From assembly GCF_002284575.1 (NCBI RefSeq), contig NZ_NPKJ01000068.1:186001-250000 (forward strand): a DNA stretch of 64,000 nt, in the 5' to 3' direction. Under the pieces are notes generated by a model. It saw nothing but the letters and a program-made list of their open reading frames with translations, had not been told where the DNA came from and made no database searches. Each line of letters opens with the position of its first letter. Positions within the stretch are counted from its first letter, which is position 1. The DNA comes from Mesorhizobium temperatum. GTDB taxonomy: Bacteria; Pseudomonadota; Alphaproteobacteria; Rhizobiales; Rhizobiaceae. The position numbers and the translations under genes are program-made. This document shows, piece after piece, positions 1 to 7,437 of this stretch.

Positions 1-1243
1 GTTGCTCGACACCGACCGGGCCGCGCGCATGCATCTTGCCGGTGGCGATGCCGATCTCGGCCCCCATGCCGAATTCGCCACCATCGGCGAACTGCGTCGA
101 GGCATTGTGCAGAAGGATCGCCGAATCGATCTCATTGAAGAACCGTTCGACCGTATCGGCATCCTCGGCGACGATCGCCTCGGTGTGATGCGATGAAAAA
201 TTCTCGATATGCTCGATCGCGCCGGCAACCCCATCAACCAGTTTTACCGCGATGATGGCATCGAGATATTCGGTCACCCAGTCGGCGTCGCTCGCCGGTT
301 TAGCGTCGGCAAACGCTTTCAGCACCTCGACGTCGGCGTGGATTTCGCACCCTGCCGCGCGCAACGCCTCGAGGATCGGCACCAGATGGGTGGCGGCCAC
401 CGCAAGGTCGACCAACAGCGTCTCGGCCGCGCCGCAGACGCCGGTGCGCCGCATCTTGGCGTTGACCGCGATCCTGACCGCCATGTCGAGATCAGCCGAG
501 CGGTCGATGTAGAGATGGCAGATGCCCTCGAGATGGGCGAAGACCGGCACCCGCGCCTCGTTTTGGACGCGTTCGACCAGGTTCTTGCCGCCGCGCGGAA
601 TGATGACGTCGATATTGCCGGAAAGCCCTTTCAGCATCTCGCCGACGGCGGCGCGATCGGTGGTCGGCACCAGCTGGATGGCATCTTCAGGCAAATTGGC
701 CGTCTTAAGCCCTTCGACCAGGCAGGCATGGATCGCCGCCGAGGAGTTCAGCGAATCCGAGCCGCCGCGCAGGATCACCGGATTGCCGGCCTTCAGGCAC
801 AGCGCCCCTGCATCGGCCGTCACATTCGGCCGGCTCTCATAGATGACACCGACGACGCCGAGCGGTGTGCGCACGCGCTCGATATGCAGGCCGTTCGGCC
901 GGTCCCATTCGGCAATGACATCGCCGACCGGATCGCGCAGTTCGGCGATTTCGCGGATGCCGTCGGCTATAGTGCGGATGCGGGCAGGATCAAGCTTCAG
1001 CCGATCCATGAAGGATGCTGAAAGCCCGGACTTCTCGCCATTCCTGATGTCGATGGCGTTGGCGTCGAGAATGTCGCGCTCGTGCCGAAGGATCGCCTGC
1101 GCCATACCGATCAACGCCGCGTGCTTGCGCTCGGCTGTGGCGACGGCCAGCGGTCGGGCGGCGGCCCGCGCGCGGCGGCCGATCTCGGCCATCGTTGCTG
1201 CGGTGTCGCCCCAGGACTTTTCATGCGGTTTCAGCATTTGCAT
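1..1243 (-). CDS. proA: Gamma-glutamyl phosphate reductase, 3' end outside window
   Basis: Second enzyme of proline synthesis: NADPH-dependent reduction of gamma-glutamyl phosphate to glutamate semialdehyde in the cytoplasm. The minus strand reads open from an ATG at 1243 to base 1, giving 414 codons of a protein that is usually about 420-430 residues, so only a short C-terminal tail is missing. The translation contains family-typical stretches VIYESRPNVTADAGALCLK, NPAILRGGSDS, VIIPRGGKNLV and RRTGVCGAAETLLVD; the last holds the catalytic cysteine. The gene lies downstream of proB and obg on the same strand, but about 450 bp containing an opposite-strand broken gene separates it from proB, so co-transcription is uncertain. 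Confidence 0.96.
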   Translation of the reverse strand, partial: MQMLKPHEKSWGDTAATMAEIGRRARAAARPLAVATAERKHAALIGMAQAILRHERDILDANAIDIRNGEKSGLSASFMDRLKLDPARIRTIADGIREIAELRDPVGDVIAEWDRPNGLHIERVRTPLGVVGVIYESRPNVTADAGALCLKAGNPVILRGGSDSLNSSAAIHACLVEGLKTANLPEDAIQLVPTTDRAAVGEMLKGLSGNIDVIIPRGGKNLVERVQNEARVPVFAHLEGICHLYIDRSADLDMAVRIAVNAKMRRTGVCGAAETLLVDLAVAATHLVPILEALRAAGCEIHADVEVLKAFADAKPASDADWVTEYLDAIIAVKLVDGVAGAIEHIENFSSHHTEAIVAEDADTVERFFNEIDSAILLHNASTQFADGGEFGMGAEIGIATGKMHARGPVGVEQ

Positions 1244-1344
1244 TCTCTGAACAGCCCAAAGTGTGATGTTGCTTTACACGCCCGCCGCGATCTCATCAAC
1301 GCGGGGATCAAGCGTGATATAATGTCTCGTCAATCGGGGAGGTA

Positions 1345-1700
1345 ATGATGCCGAGAATTTCATCCGCAGCTTTAAAGAAAATGAGGAACAGCTATCGACT
1401 GGACGTCGCGAAATTTCTGGCAAGAAAGGCAGCTGAACAGAGTTTAGTCACATACGGAGAATTGACCGAAGCCTTTGGCGGCAGCGTCAGAGGTTGGGCA
1501 ACACACTGGGAGGAATCGCGCTCCGCTGTAACGATGCCAGGCTTCCCCGTCTTTCGGTGATCGTAGTCAGCAAGGGGACCGGACAGCCGTCGCTAGATGC
1601 TGTTCTTTATGAGGATCTCGGGCTAACGGACCCATCGGAAATAGAAGCCGAACAGCAACTATGTTTCGATCAGGACTGGCGAACCACTGGGCTAGGCTGA
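1345..1700 (+). pseudogene. Frameshifted small gene, possible alkyltransferase-like (ATL) fold
   Basis: Two overlapping plus-strand reading frames look like halves of one protein of about 118 residues. The first starts at ATG 1345 behind a good ribosome site (GGGGAGG at 1336-1342) and reads ...VTYGELTEAFGGSVRGW. The second continues GNTLGGIALRCNDARLP ... to TGA 1698-1700. Adding one G to the GGG run at 1496-1498 joins them exactly. The pattern TYGEL...G...GN.L..I...C...LP resembles the winged-helix DNA-binding part of MGMT/alkyltransferase-like proteins, but there is no PCHR active-site motif; this assignment is tentative. It sits antisense between proB and proA, suggesting an insertion into that operon. 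The alternative is a sequencing error in the G run. Confidence 0.6.
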
Positions 1701-2828
1701 GGGTGCCTCAGAATGGCTCACCACAAGGTCGTCGCGGTGGATCATCGCCGAGCGCGCTTCGTAGCCGAGCACGGTTTCGATCTCGGCTGTTTTCAGGCCA
1801 GCGATCCTTACGGCATCGGCGGCATCATAGGCAACCAGTCCGCGCGCGATCTCGCGGCCTTCGGGCGACAGGATCGCCACCGTGTCGCCGCGCGAGAAAT
1901 TGCCGCTGACCAGTTTGACGCCGGCCGGCAGCAGCGACTTGCCCGACAGCAGCGCGCCGATGGCGCCGGCATCGACTGTCAGCCGGCCAGCCGGTTCGAG
2001 CTGCCCGGCGATCCACGTCTTGTAGCCCTTGACCGGATTGGCGCTCGGCCGGAAGAAAGTCGCCCGCTCGCCACGTTCGATCGCCATCAGCGGCGACAAC
2101 CTTGTGCCTGATGTGATGATCATGGCGGTGCCGGCGGCGGTGGCAATCTTGCCGGCGTCGAGCTTGGTGCGCATGCCTCCGCGCGAAAACTCCGAAGCGG
2201 CCGCACCTGCCATCGCCTCGATCTCGGCGGTGATGCGGTCAACGACCGGAATGAACCGGGCCTGCGGGTCGCGCGCCGGCGGCGCCGTGTAGAGCCCGTC
2301 AATATCGGAGAGCAGCACCAAGAGATCGGCGCCCATCATGGTGGCGACCCGCGCCGCCAGCCGGTCATTGTCGCCATAGCGGATTTCGGAGGTCGCCACC
2401 GTATCGTTCTCGTTGATGACCGGCACCGCCTTCATCTTGAGCAGCGTCGAGATCGTCGCCCGCGCATTGAGATAGCGGCGGCGCTCTTCGGTGTCGCCGA
2501 GCGTCAGCAGGATCTGGCCCGATTTCAGGTCGCCCTTGCCGAGCGCATCCGACCAGGCGCCAGCCAGCGCAATCTGCCCGACGGCGGCCGCCGCCTGGCT
2601 CTCCTCGAGCTTCAGCGCCCGCTTGCCGAGGCCTAAAATGGTGCGACCAAGCGCGATGGCGCCGGACGACACGACGAGGATCTCGGCGCCACCCTCGGCC
2701 AGCACTGAGATGTCGTCGGCAAGCGAGGCCAGCCAGTCTCGCTTCAGGCCGGTCGTGCGGTCGACAAGCAGCGCCGAGCCGATCTTGACGGTGATGCGCC
2801 GGTATTTTTTCAGCGACTGCGCGGCCAT
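1692..2828 (-). CDS. proB: Glutamate 5-kinase
   Basis: ATP-dependent phosphorylation of glutamate, the first committed and feedback-inhibited step of proline synthesis. The 378-residue product has the amino-acid kinase domain in the N-terminal two thirds (VKIGSALLVD near the start, VVSSGAIALGR, PVINENDTVA, RYGDNDRLAA, LLSDIDGLYT) and a C-terminal PUA domain (about residues 285-360, ...AGVKLVSGNFSRGDTVAI...), the full-length architecture. ATG 2828 is preferred; a GTG three bases upstream overlaps the obg stop codon (TAG at 2833-2831). The junction with obg is therefore essentially gap-free and implies translational coupling in an obg-proB unit. Confidence 0.96.
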   Translation of the reverse strand: MAAQSLKKYRRITVKIGSALLVDRTTGLKRDWLASLADDISVLAEGGAEILVVSSGAIALGRTILGLGKRALKLEESQAAAAVGQIALAGAWSDALGKGDLKSGQILLTLGDTEERRRYLNARATISTLLKMKAVPVINENDTVATSEIRYGDNDRLAARVATMMGADLLVLLSDIDGLYTAPPARDPQARFIPVVDRITAEIEAMAGAAASEFSRGGMRTKLDAGKIATAAGTAMIITSGTRLSPLMAIERGERATFFRPSANPVKGYKTWIAGQLEPAGRLTVDAGAIGALLSGKSLLPAGVKLVSGNFSRGDTVAILSPEGREIARGLVAYDAADAVRIAGLKTAEIETVLGYEARSAMIHRDDLVVSHSEAPSA

Positions 2829-2830
2829 CA

Positions 2831-3859
2831 CTATCTCCAGCGCGTCTCGACCGGAGTGGCGACAGCTTCGCGCGCCTCGGCCACGACCGCCATCAGCGCG
2901 CGCAGAACGGCCTCGACGCCTTCGCCGGTGACCGCGGACAAAAGCATCGGCGCGCGGCCGGCGGCGCGTTTCAGCGAAGCGACCTTCTTCTTGCGTGCGT
3001 CGGCATCGAGCGTGTCGACCTGGGAAAGTGCTACGATCTCGACCTTCTCGATCAGACCATGGCCATAGGCGTCGAGTTCGGTGCGCACGGTCTTGTAGGC
3101 CTTCCCCGGATTTTCTTCCTGCGCGGAGACGAGGTGTAGAAGGACGCGCGTGCGTTCGACATGTCCGAGGAAACGGTCGCCGATGCCGACGCCTTCATGC
3201 GCGCCTTCGATCAGGCCGGGAACATCGGCGATGACGAACTCGCGCCCATCGATGCGGGCCACACCGAGGCCCGGATGCAGCGTGGTGAAGGGATAATCCG
3301 CGATCTTCGGCTTGGCTGCGGTGACGGCGGCGAGAAAAGTCGACTTGCCGGCATTGGGCAGGCCAACCACGCCGGCATCGGCGATCAGCTTGAGCCTGAG
3401 CCAGATGTTGAGCTCTTCGCCCGGCTGGCCGGGGTTGGCGCGGCGCGGCGCCTGGTTGGTCGAGGTCTTGAAATGCTGGTTGCCGAAGCCGCCATTGCCG
3501 CCCTTGGCCAAAAGGAAGCGCTGGCCGACCACAGTCAGGTCGCAGATCAGCGTCTCGTTGTCCTCGGCAAAGACCTGCGTTCCCGCCGGCACTTTCAGCG
3601 TGACGTCGGCGCCTTTGGCGCCGGTCATGTTGCGGCCCATGCCGTGCGTACCGGTCTTGGCCTTGAAATGCTGCTGATAGCGATAATCGATCAGCGTGTT
3701 CAGCCCATCGACCGCCTCCACCCAGACATCGCCGCCACGGCCGCCGTCGCCGCCATCGGGGCCGCCGAACTCGATGAACTTTTCGCGCCGGAACGACACC
3801 GAACCGGCGCCGCCGTCGCCGGAGCGGATGTAGACCTTGGCTTGATCGAGAAATTTCAT
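2831..3859 (-). CDS. obg: GTPase Obg (CgtA), ribosome-associated
   Basis: Essential GTPase that acts in late 50S subunit assembly and stress signalling. The 342-residue product has the glycine-rich Obg fold at residues 1-158 (FGGPDGGDGGRGGD near 31-44), then the G domain with G1 GLPNAGKS at 166-173, DYPFTTLHPGLG switch I, G3 DVPG at 212-215 and a LSQVD-type G4. The C-terminal OCT domain is short, as in many alphaproteobacteria. Gene order rplU-rpmA-...-obg is a conserved bacterial arrangement; here a plus-strand nuclease-family gene and a GNAT gene separate rpmA from obg. Confidence 0.97.
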   Translation of the reverse strand: MKFLDQAKVYIRSGDGGAGSVSFRREKFIEFGGPDGGDGGRGGDVWVEAVDGLNTLIDYRYQQHFKAKTGTHGMGRNMTGAKGADVTLKVPAGTQVFAEDNETLICDLTVVGQRFLLAKGGNGGFGNQHFKTSTNQAPRRANPGQPGEELNIWLRLKLIADAGVVGLPNAGKSTFLAAVTAAKPKIADYPFTTLHPGLGVARIDGREFVIADVPGLIEGAHEGVGIGDRFLGHVERTRVLLHLVSAQEENPGKAYKTVRTELDAYGHGLIEKVEIVALSQVDTLDADARKKKVASLKRAAGRAPMLLSAVTGEGVEAVLRALMAVVAEAREAVATPVETRWR

Positions 3860-3952
3860 CGGATTGCTGAGTTTCTGCTAGTGGCCTTGCGGCATTGCTC
3901 TAAACCTTCGGCACTGCTCTAAACCAAGGCGGGGCGAAGGGCGAGGCTGTTT

Positions 3953-4840
3953 ATGAACATGGCCGGAGTCGCAATGAAGCTCGTAACCTACAACATCCAC
4001 TACGGCGTCGGCCTCGACGGCCGCTACGATGTCGGCCGCATCGCCGATGCCGTATGCGGCGCCGACGTGATCGCGCTTCAGGAGGTCTCGCGCAACAATC
4101 CCAACAACGGCGGCCGCGACATGGTGGCCGAGCTCGGCGACGCCCTGCCCGAATACTTCGCCGTCTATGGCAGCAATTTCGAGGCCAATGTCGGCTCGCA
4201 CCTGGAAAACGGCCGCGCCATCACAACCACCTTCCAGCTCGGCAACATGGTGCTGTCGAAAACGCCTATTCATCTGTCGCGCAATCTCCTCTTGCCGCGC
4301 AGCCGCAGTTTCGAAGTGATGAATTTCCAGCGCGGCGCGCTGGAGGCGCTGATCGAGACGCCGCTTGGTTTCATCCGCTTCTATTCCACCCATCTTGACC
4401 ATCGCAGCCCGGTCGAACGCGCCAGCCAGATCCGGTTTCTGCGCCAGCGCCTGTTGAATTATGCGATCGAGGGCGGCGCGCTGTCGGGCATCGCCGAAGT
4501 CGGCCTGCCGGACCTGCCTTGTCCCGAAGGCTTCGTCGTCATGGGCGACTTCAACATGCTGGCTGGATCGCCGGAATATGTCGAACTCACCGGCCGCCTG
4601 GATCACGAATTCGGCATGCCTGTGACCGCCGATCTTGCCGTCGATGTCGCGCGTCTTGCCGCCACAGGCGCCGATCTCGTCACCTGGGTCGACCCCAAGC
4701 GGCCTGACGACGCCAGCCGCCACAAGCGCATCAATTATGTCTTCACCAGCGCCTCGCTCGCCAAAGCGCTGAAGCGCCTGTGGGTCGACCGGCAAGCAGT
4801 CGGCTCGGACCACCTGCCGGTCTGGGTCGAGATGGCCTGA
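3953..4840 (+). CDS. Endonuclease/exonuclease/phosphatase family protein
   Basis: Member of the DNase I/exonuclease III-like metal-dependent phosphoesterase fold; the substrate (nucleic acid, lipid or phosphate ester) cannot be told from sequence. Visible motifs: TYNIHYGVGLDG near the N terminus, ALQEV (metal-binding Glu), FYSTHLDH, VMGDFNM (Asp/Asn pair) and SDHLPVWVE at the C terminus (catalytic His). No clear signal peptide. A start at 3953 has GAGG about 9 bases upstream; ATG 3974, with GGAG 6 bases upstream and directly before KLVTYNI, is equally plausible. It lies head to head with obg and convergent with the GNAT gene, so it interrupts the rpmA-obg block. Confidence 0.85.
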   Translation: MNMAGVAMKLVTYNIHYGVGLDGRYDVGRIADAVCGADVIALQEVSRNNPNNGGRDMVAELGDALPEYFAVYGSNFEANVGSHLENGRAITTTFQLGNMVLSKTPIHLSRNLLLPRSRSFEVMNFQRGALEALIETPLGFIRFYSTHLDHRSPVERASQIRFLRQRLLNYAIEGGALSGIAEVGLPDLPCPEGFVVMGDFNMLAGSPEYVELTGRLDHEFGMPVTADLAVDVARLAATGADLVTWVDPKRPDDASRHKRINYVFTSASLAKALKRLWVDRQAVGSDHLPVWVEMA

Positions 4841-4850
4841 CCAGCATCCA

Positions 4851-5438
4851 TCAGAAATGGACCCAGTTCCGCAGGCTGGTCCAGGTGTTGCGATCGAGAC
4901 GGTAGCGCTCGACGGGCACCTGGCCGGCGACGATCGAGTTCAGCATGCCCTGGCCGGCATATTGGAAGCCGCATTTGTGGATGACCCGGCGCGAGGCCGG
5001 ATTGATGACCCGCGTCGAGGCATGCAGCACCTGGATCGATGTCCTCTGGAAGGCGAGGTCGACCAGCGCATGCGCGGCCTCCGTCGCATAGCCGCGCTTC
5101 CAGTAGGGCTCGCCGATCCAGTAGCCGAGCTCCAGCCCGCGATCAGTGGTGTTGAGGCCGGCACAGCCGACGAAGGTTTCGGTACCGGCCAGCGTCAAGG
5201 CATAGGCGATCCCGGCCCGGCGCGATGCTGTCATCGCCAGGAAGGCGCGAGCCTCGGCCTCGCCATAGGGGTGCGGCATGCGGGCCAGCATTTCGGCGAC
5301 GTGGCGGTTGTCGGCGAGCACCACCAGTTGCTCGATATCGCTTTCGCGCGGCGGCCGCAGGACCAGCCGTTCGGTCACCAGGACCGGACAATCTATCGCG
5401 TAACTTTCACCGTCTGTGTCTTCCGCTTCGGCAACCAT
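4851..5438 (-). CDS. GNAT family N-acetyltransferase (RimJ/RimL-like)
   Basis: Probable acetyl-CoA-dependent N-acetyltransferase of the RimJ/RimL type, which acetylates protein N termini or small amines; the substrate is unknown. The 195-residue product shows TERLVLRPPRESD at the start of the domain, GCAGLN, ELGYWIGEPYWKRGYATEA (the acetyl-CoA pyrophosphate loop) and ASTRVINPASRRVIHKCGF. ATG 5438 is chosen because GGAGGA lies just upstream and a longer in-frame start would run back through the rpmA terminator hairpin. That hairpin ends only about 18 bases before this ribosome site, so expression may depend on read-through or a separate promoter. Confidence 0.88.
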   Translation of the reverse strand: MVAEAEDTDGESYAIDCPVLVTERLVLRPPRESDIEQLVVLADNRHVAEMLARMPHPYGEAEARAFLAMTASRRAGIAYALTLAGTETFVGCAGLNTTDRGLELGYWIGEPYWKRGYATEAAHALVDLAFQRTSIQVLHASTRVINPASRRVIHKCGFQYAGQGMLNSIVAGQVPVERYRLDRNTWTSLRNWVHF

Positions 5439-5455
5439 GTCAGTCCTCCAGGCAC

Positions 5456-5487
5456 AAGAAAAAGGGGAGATGGAAACCCATCTCCCC
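5456..5487 (-). terminator. Intrinsic terminator after rplU-rpmA
   Basis: Ten-base-pair stem GGGGAGATGG (5464-5473) with CCATCTCCCC (5478-5487) and a 4-base loop. On the minus strand it is followed by TTTTTCTT, giving a standard Rho-independent terminator for the rplU-rpmA transcript, placed just before the GNAT ribosome site. Confidence 0.85.
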
Positions 5488-5556
5488 TGATCCATTTCCT
5501 GGCTTGGCCAGACACCGGTTCCCGAGATGGGTGCCGGTGTTCTCGTACGGAACCGG

Positions 5557-5826
5557 CTACTCCGCGGCCTTCGTCATCGGGTTCACCGATACGTAGGTTC
5601 GGCCATTGGCTTTTTTGTTGAAGGTGACTGCGCCAGCTTCGAGCGCAAACAGCGTGTGATCCGTGCCAATGCCGACATTGGTACCGGGATGCCACGTCGT
5701 GCCACGCTGACGAATAATGATGTTGCCCGGAATCACGGCTTCGCCGCCGAACTTCTTCACGCCGAGCCGCTTGGAATGGGAGTCGCGACCATTGCGCGAC
5801 GAACCGCCAGCTTTCTTGTGTGCCAT
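5557..5826 (-). CDS. rpmA: 50S ribosomal protein L27
   Basis: Large-subunit protein whose N terminus reaches towards the peptidyl transferase centre. The 89-residue product begins MAHKKAGGSSRNGRDSHSKR, the diagnostic L27 N terminus, and contains VIPGNIIIRQRGT and GTDHTLFAL. There is no Firmicute-type cleaved N-terminal extension. It follows rplU on the minus strand with a 99-base gap and is followed by an intrinsic terminator. Confidence 0.98.
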   Translation of the reverse strand: MAHKKAGGSSRNGRDSHSKRLGVKKFGGEAVIPGNIIIRQRGTTWHPGTNVGIGTDHTLFALEAGAVTFNKKANGRTYVSVNPMTKAAE

Positions 5827-5925
5827 CTAACTAACTCCGATGCGCCGCACGGGCGCTTAAAGGTCTTATGAACGCGTTCGCGTTCCGTTTCAAGTCCGAA
5901 CCGGCGACGATCGCGCCGGGCCGCT

Positions 5926-6579
5926 TTACTTCTTCGCCAATTCCTTGGCCTGCTCACGCCAGTCCATGATCTGGTCGGCGCTGAACGGCATATGCTCTTC
6001 GATCTTGGCGACGTCCTTGTCGGACAGCTTGGCGATCTGGGCGAAGGTCGTGATGCCCTGCTCGTTCAACTGGCCGGCCGCAACCGGGCCGATGCCCTTG
6101 ATCACGGTCAGATCGTCCGGCTCGCCCTTCGGCGTCTTGAACAGCGGAGCGGCGGTCTCGGTTGCCTTGGCCTCTGCTTCCTTCGGCGCAGCCTCTGCCT
6201 TGGCTTCCTTCTTCGGAGCAGCCTTTGCCTCGGTCTTGGCCGCGGCCTTTTTCGTCGGCTTGGCACCATCCAGCAGGATCTCGGCGATCCGCACGGTGGT
6301 CAAAAGCTGGCGATGGCCGATCTTGCGGCGCGAATTCTGCCGGCGGCGCTTCTTGAAGGCGATGACCGTGCGGTTCTTGCCCTGTTCGACGACTTCGGCG
6401 GTGACCAGGGCGCCGTCGACGAACGGCGCGCCGAACGTGACATTCTCGCCCTCGCCATGCGCGAGCACGTGGCCGATCTCGACGATATCGCCGACCTGGC
6501 CTTCGACTTTTTCGATCTTCAGGAGATCGTTGGCGGCGACGCGATACTGCTTGCCGCCCGTTTTGATGACTGCGAACAT
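5926..6579 (-). CDS. rplU: 50S ribosomal protein L21 with C-terminal helix-hairpin-helix extension
   Basis: Large-subunit protein that binds 23S rRNA. Residues 1-100 are normal L21 (MFAVIKTGGKQYRVAANDLL, then FKKRRRQNSRRKIGHRQ). The protein then runs to 217 residues through an Ala/Lys/Glu-rich linker into a compact domain (IKGIGPVAAGQLNEQGI ... FSADQIMDWREQAKEL) that resembles helix-hairpin-helix or H3TH modules seen in other rhizobial L21 proteins. The role of that tail is unknown. ATG 6579 is chosen because the L21 core begins there; upstream in-frame codons are not conserved-looking. First gene of the rplU-rpmA unit. Confidence 0.96.
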   Translation of the reverse strand: MFAVIKTGGKQYRVAANDLLKIEKVEGQVGDIVEIGHVLAHGEGENVTFGAPFVDGALVTAEVVEQGKNRTVIAFKKRRRQNSRRKIGHRQLLTTVRIAEILLDGAKPTKKAAAKTEAKAAPKKEAKAEAAPKEAEAKATETAAPLFKTPKGEPDDLTVIKGIGPVAAGQLNEQGITTFAQIAKLSDKDVAKIEEHMPFSADQIMDWREQAKELAKK

Positions 6580-6904
6580 TTTTTGCCTTTCGCTGTTCGG
6601 TCGGCCTTGATGAACCGCTTCAGGCGGTTCGGCCGTCTTTTTGTCAGTCTGCGGGTTCAAAAAACAAGCGGCGCGGAAGAACCCTCCACGCCGATTGCGC
6701 GCTGTCCCTAACCGAAGGTTCGGCGCGAGTCAAGGCAAACGGCCAGTAGCGAGCAGCCGAACGTTCAGGCCAAGCGCGCGGCAACACCGAGAGCCGGGCG
6801 GCAAGCCCGACAAGAAGCCGGATCGCCGGGCAGATTGGCCCTTGTAACCTGTCCGTCCAGCCGTTATCTAGTGCGCCGCGCCGGCAACGGCGGACCATGA
6901 CCGC
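6580..6904. other. Intergenic, rplU upstream region
   Basis: About 325 bases between rplU and the divergent tRNA-Ser gene. It should contain the rplU promoter, but I see no convincing -35/-10 pair. Reading frames through it have no recognisable product. Confidence 0.5.
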
Positions 6905-6994
6905 GGAGAGGTGGCAGAGTGGTCGAATGCACCGCACTCGAAATGCGGCATGGGTGCAAGCCCATCGGGGGTTCGAATCCCTCCCTCTCCGCCA
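6905..6994 (+). tRNA. tRNA-Ser, anticodon CGA
   Basis: Ninety bases with acceptor arm GGAGAGG (6905-6911) pairing with CCTCTCC (6984-6990), discriminator G and encoded CCA (6992-6994). The D arm starts TGGCAGAGTGG; the anticodon stem CCGCA/TGCGG holds loop CTCGAAA with anticodon CGA (reads UCG). A long variable arm (ATGGGTGCAAGCCCAT) is typical of serine tRNA, and the T arm is GGGGGTTCGAATCCCTC. Confidence 0.97.
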
Positions 6995-7004
6995 GTTTGC
7001 CGCC

Positions 7005-7250
7005 TGTCCGACCCGGAGACATGGGTAACAGATTGTACCTAAGACATGGCGACAACCTCGTGCCGAACGGGTTGTGATGGTCTGCAATGTCCTCTGTTCC
7101 AGGTCGAAGTATCCAACATCATAGTGCATGAAGCTCAAGGGCCAAATGCCATCGTCGAACTCGTTGACGCCGAACCTTTGATCGGCGAGCACGGTGACGA
7201 TCTTCTTCCTGTGCATGCAGATGCGGCTGGAGGCGGACCAATCTGTTCAC
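7005..7250 (-). mobile_element. Remnant of an IS481/IS3-type transposase 3' end
   Basis: On the minus strand the codons up to about 7247 read RICMHRKKIVTVLADQ, then RFGVNEFDDGIWPLSFMHYD and VGYFDLEQRTLQTI. This strongly resembles the C-terminal tail of integrase-type transposases (from memory, ...DDGIWLVSFM.YDLGY.D.E...L...NPFG...PMS). The NPFGTRLSP piece follows in another frame and the final ATGTCTTAG is out of frame with it, so the gene is decayed by at least two indels and lacks its 5' part. The bases after it (GTTACCCATGTCTCCGGGTC on that strand) resemble an element end. It begins about ten bases past the tRNA-Ser 3' end. Nothing else is visible up to 7437. Confidence 0.75.
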
Positions 7251-7437
7251 CTTCGGGACGAGCCTGCGCTATCCGATTGATGAATCTGAATCATGACGAC
7301 ATGCGGATTTTGCCGCCTAATTGATCGCCGCCGCCGTCGCTATTCTATTTAGACATTCGCAACACTGCCGCGCATGCCGAGCAATGAGCATGGCCCGGCA
7401 GGCCTGCGACAGTTCAGGACGATCAAAGGAGACAGGC

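Noticed and set aside
6864..7055. Minus-strand frame giving EREGFEPPMGLHPCRISS, sometimes annotated as a protein
   Set aside because: It is the antisense of the tRNA-Ser gene plus the insertion-sequence end; a well-known false protein in databases.
7046..7324. Plus-strand 92-codon frame
   Set aside because: Antisense to the transposase remnant and lacks a ribosome site.
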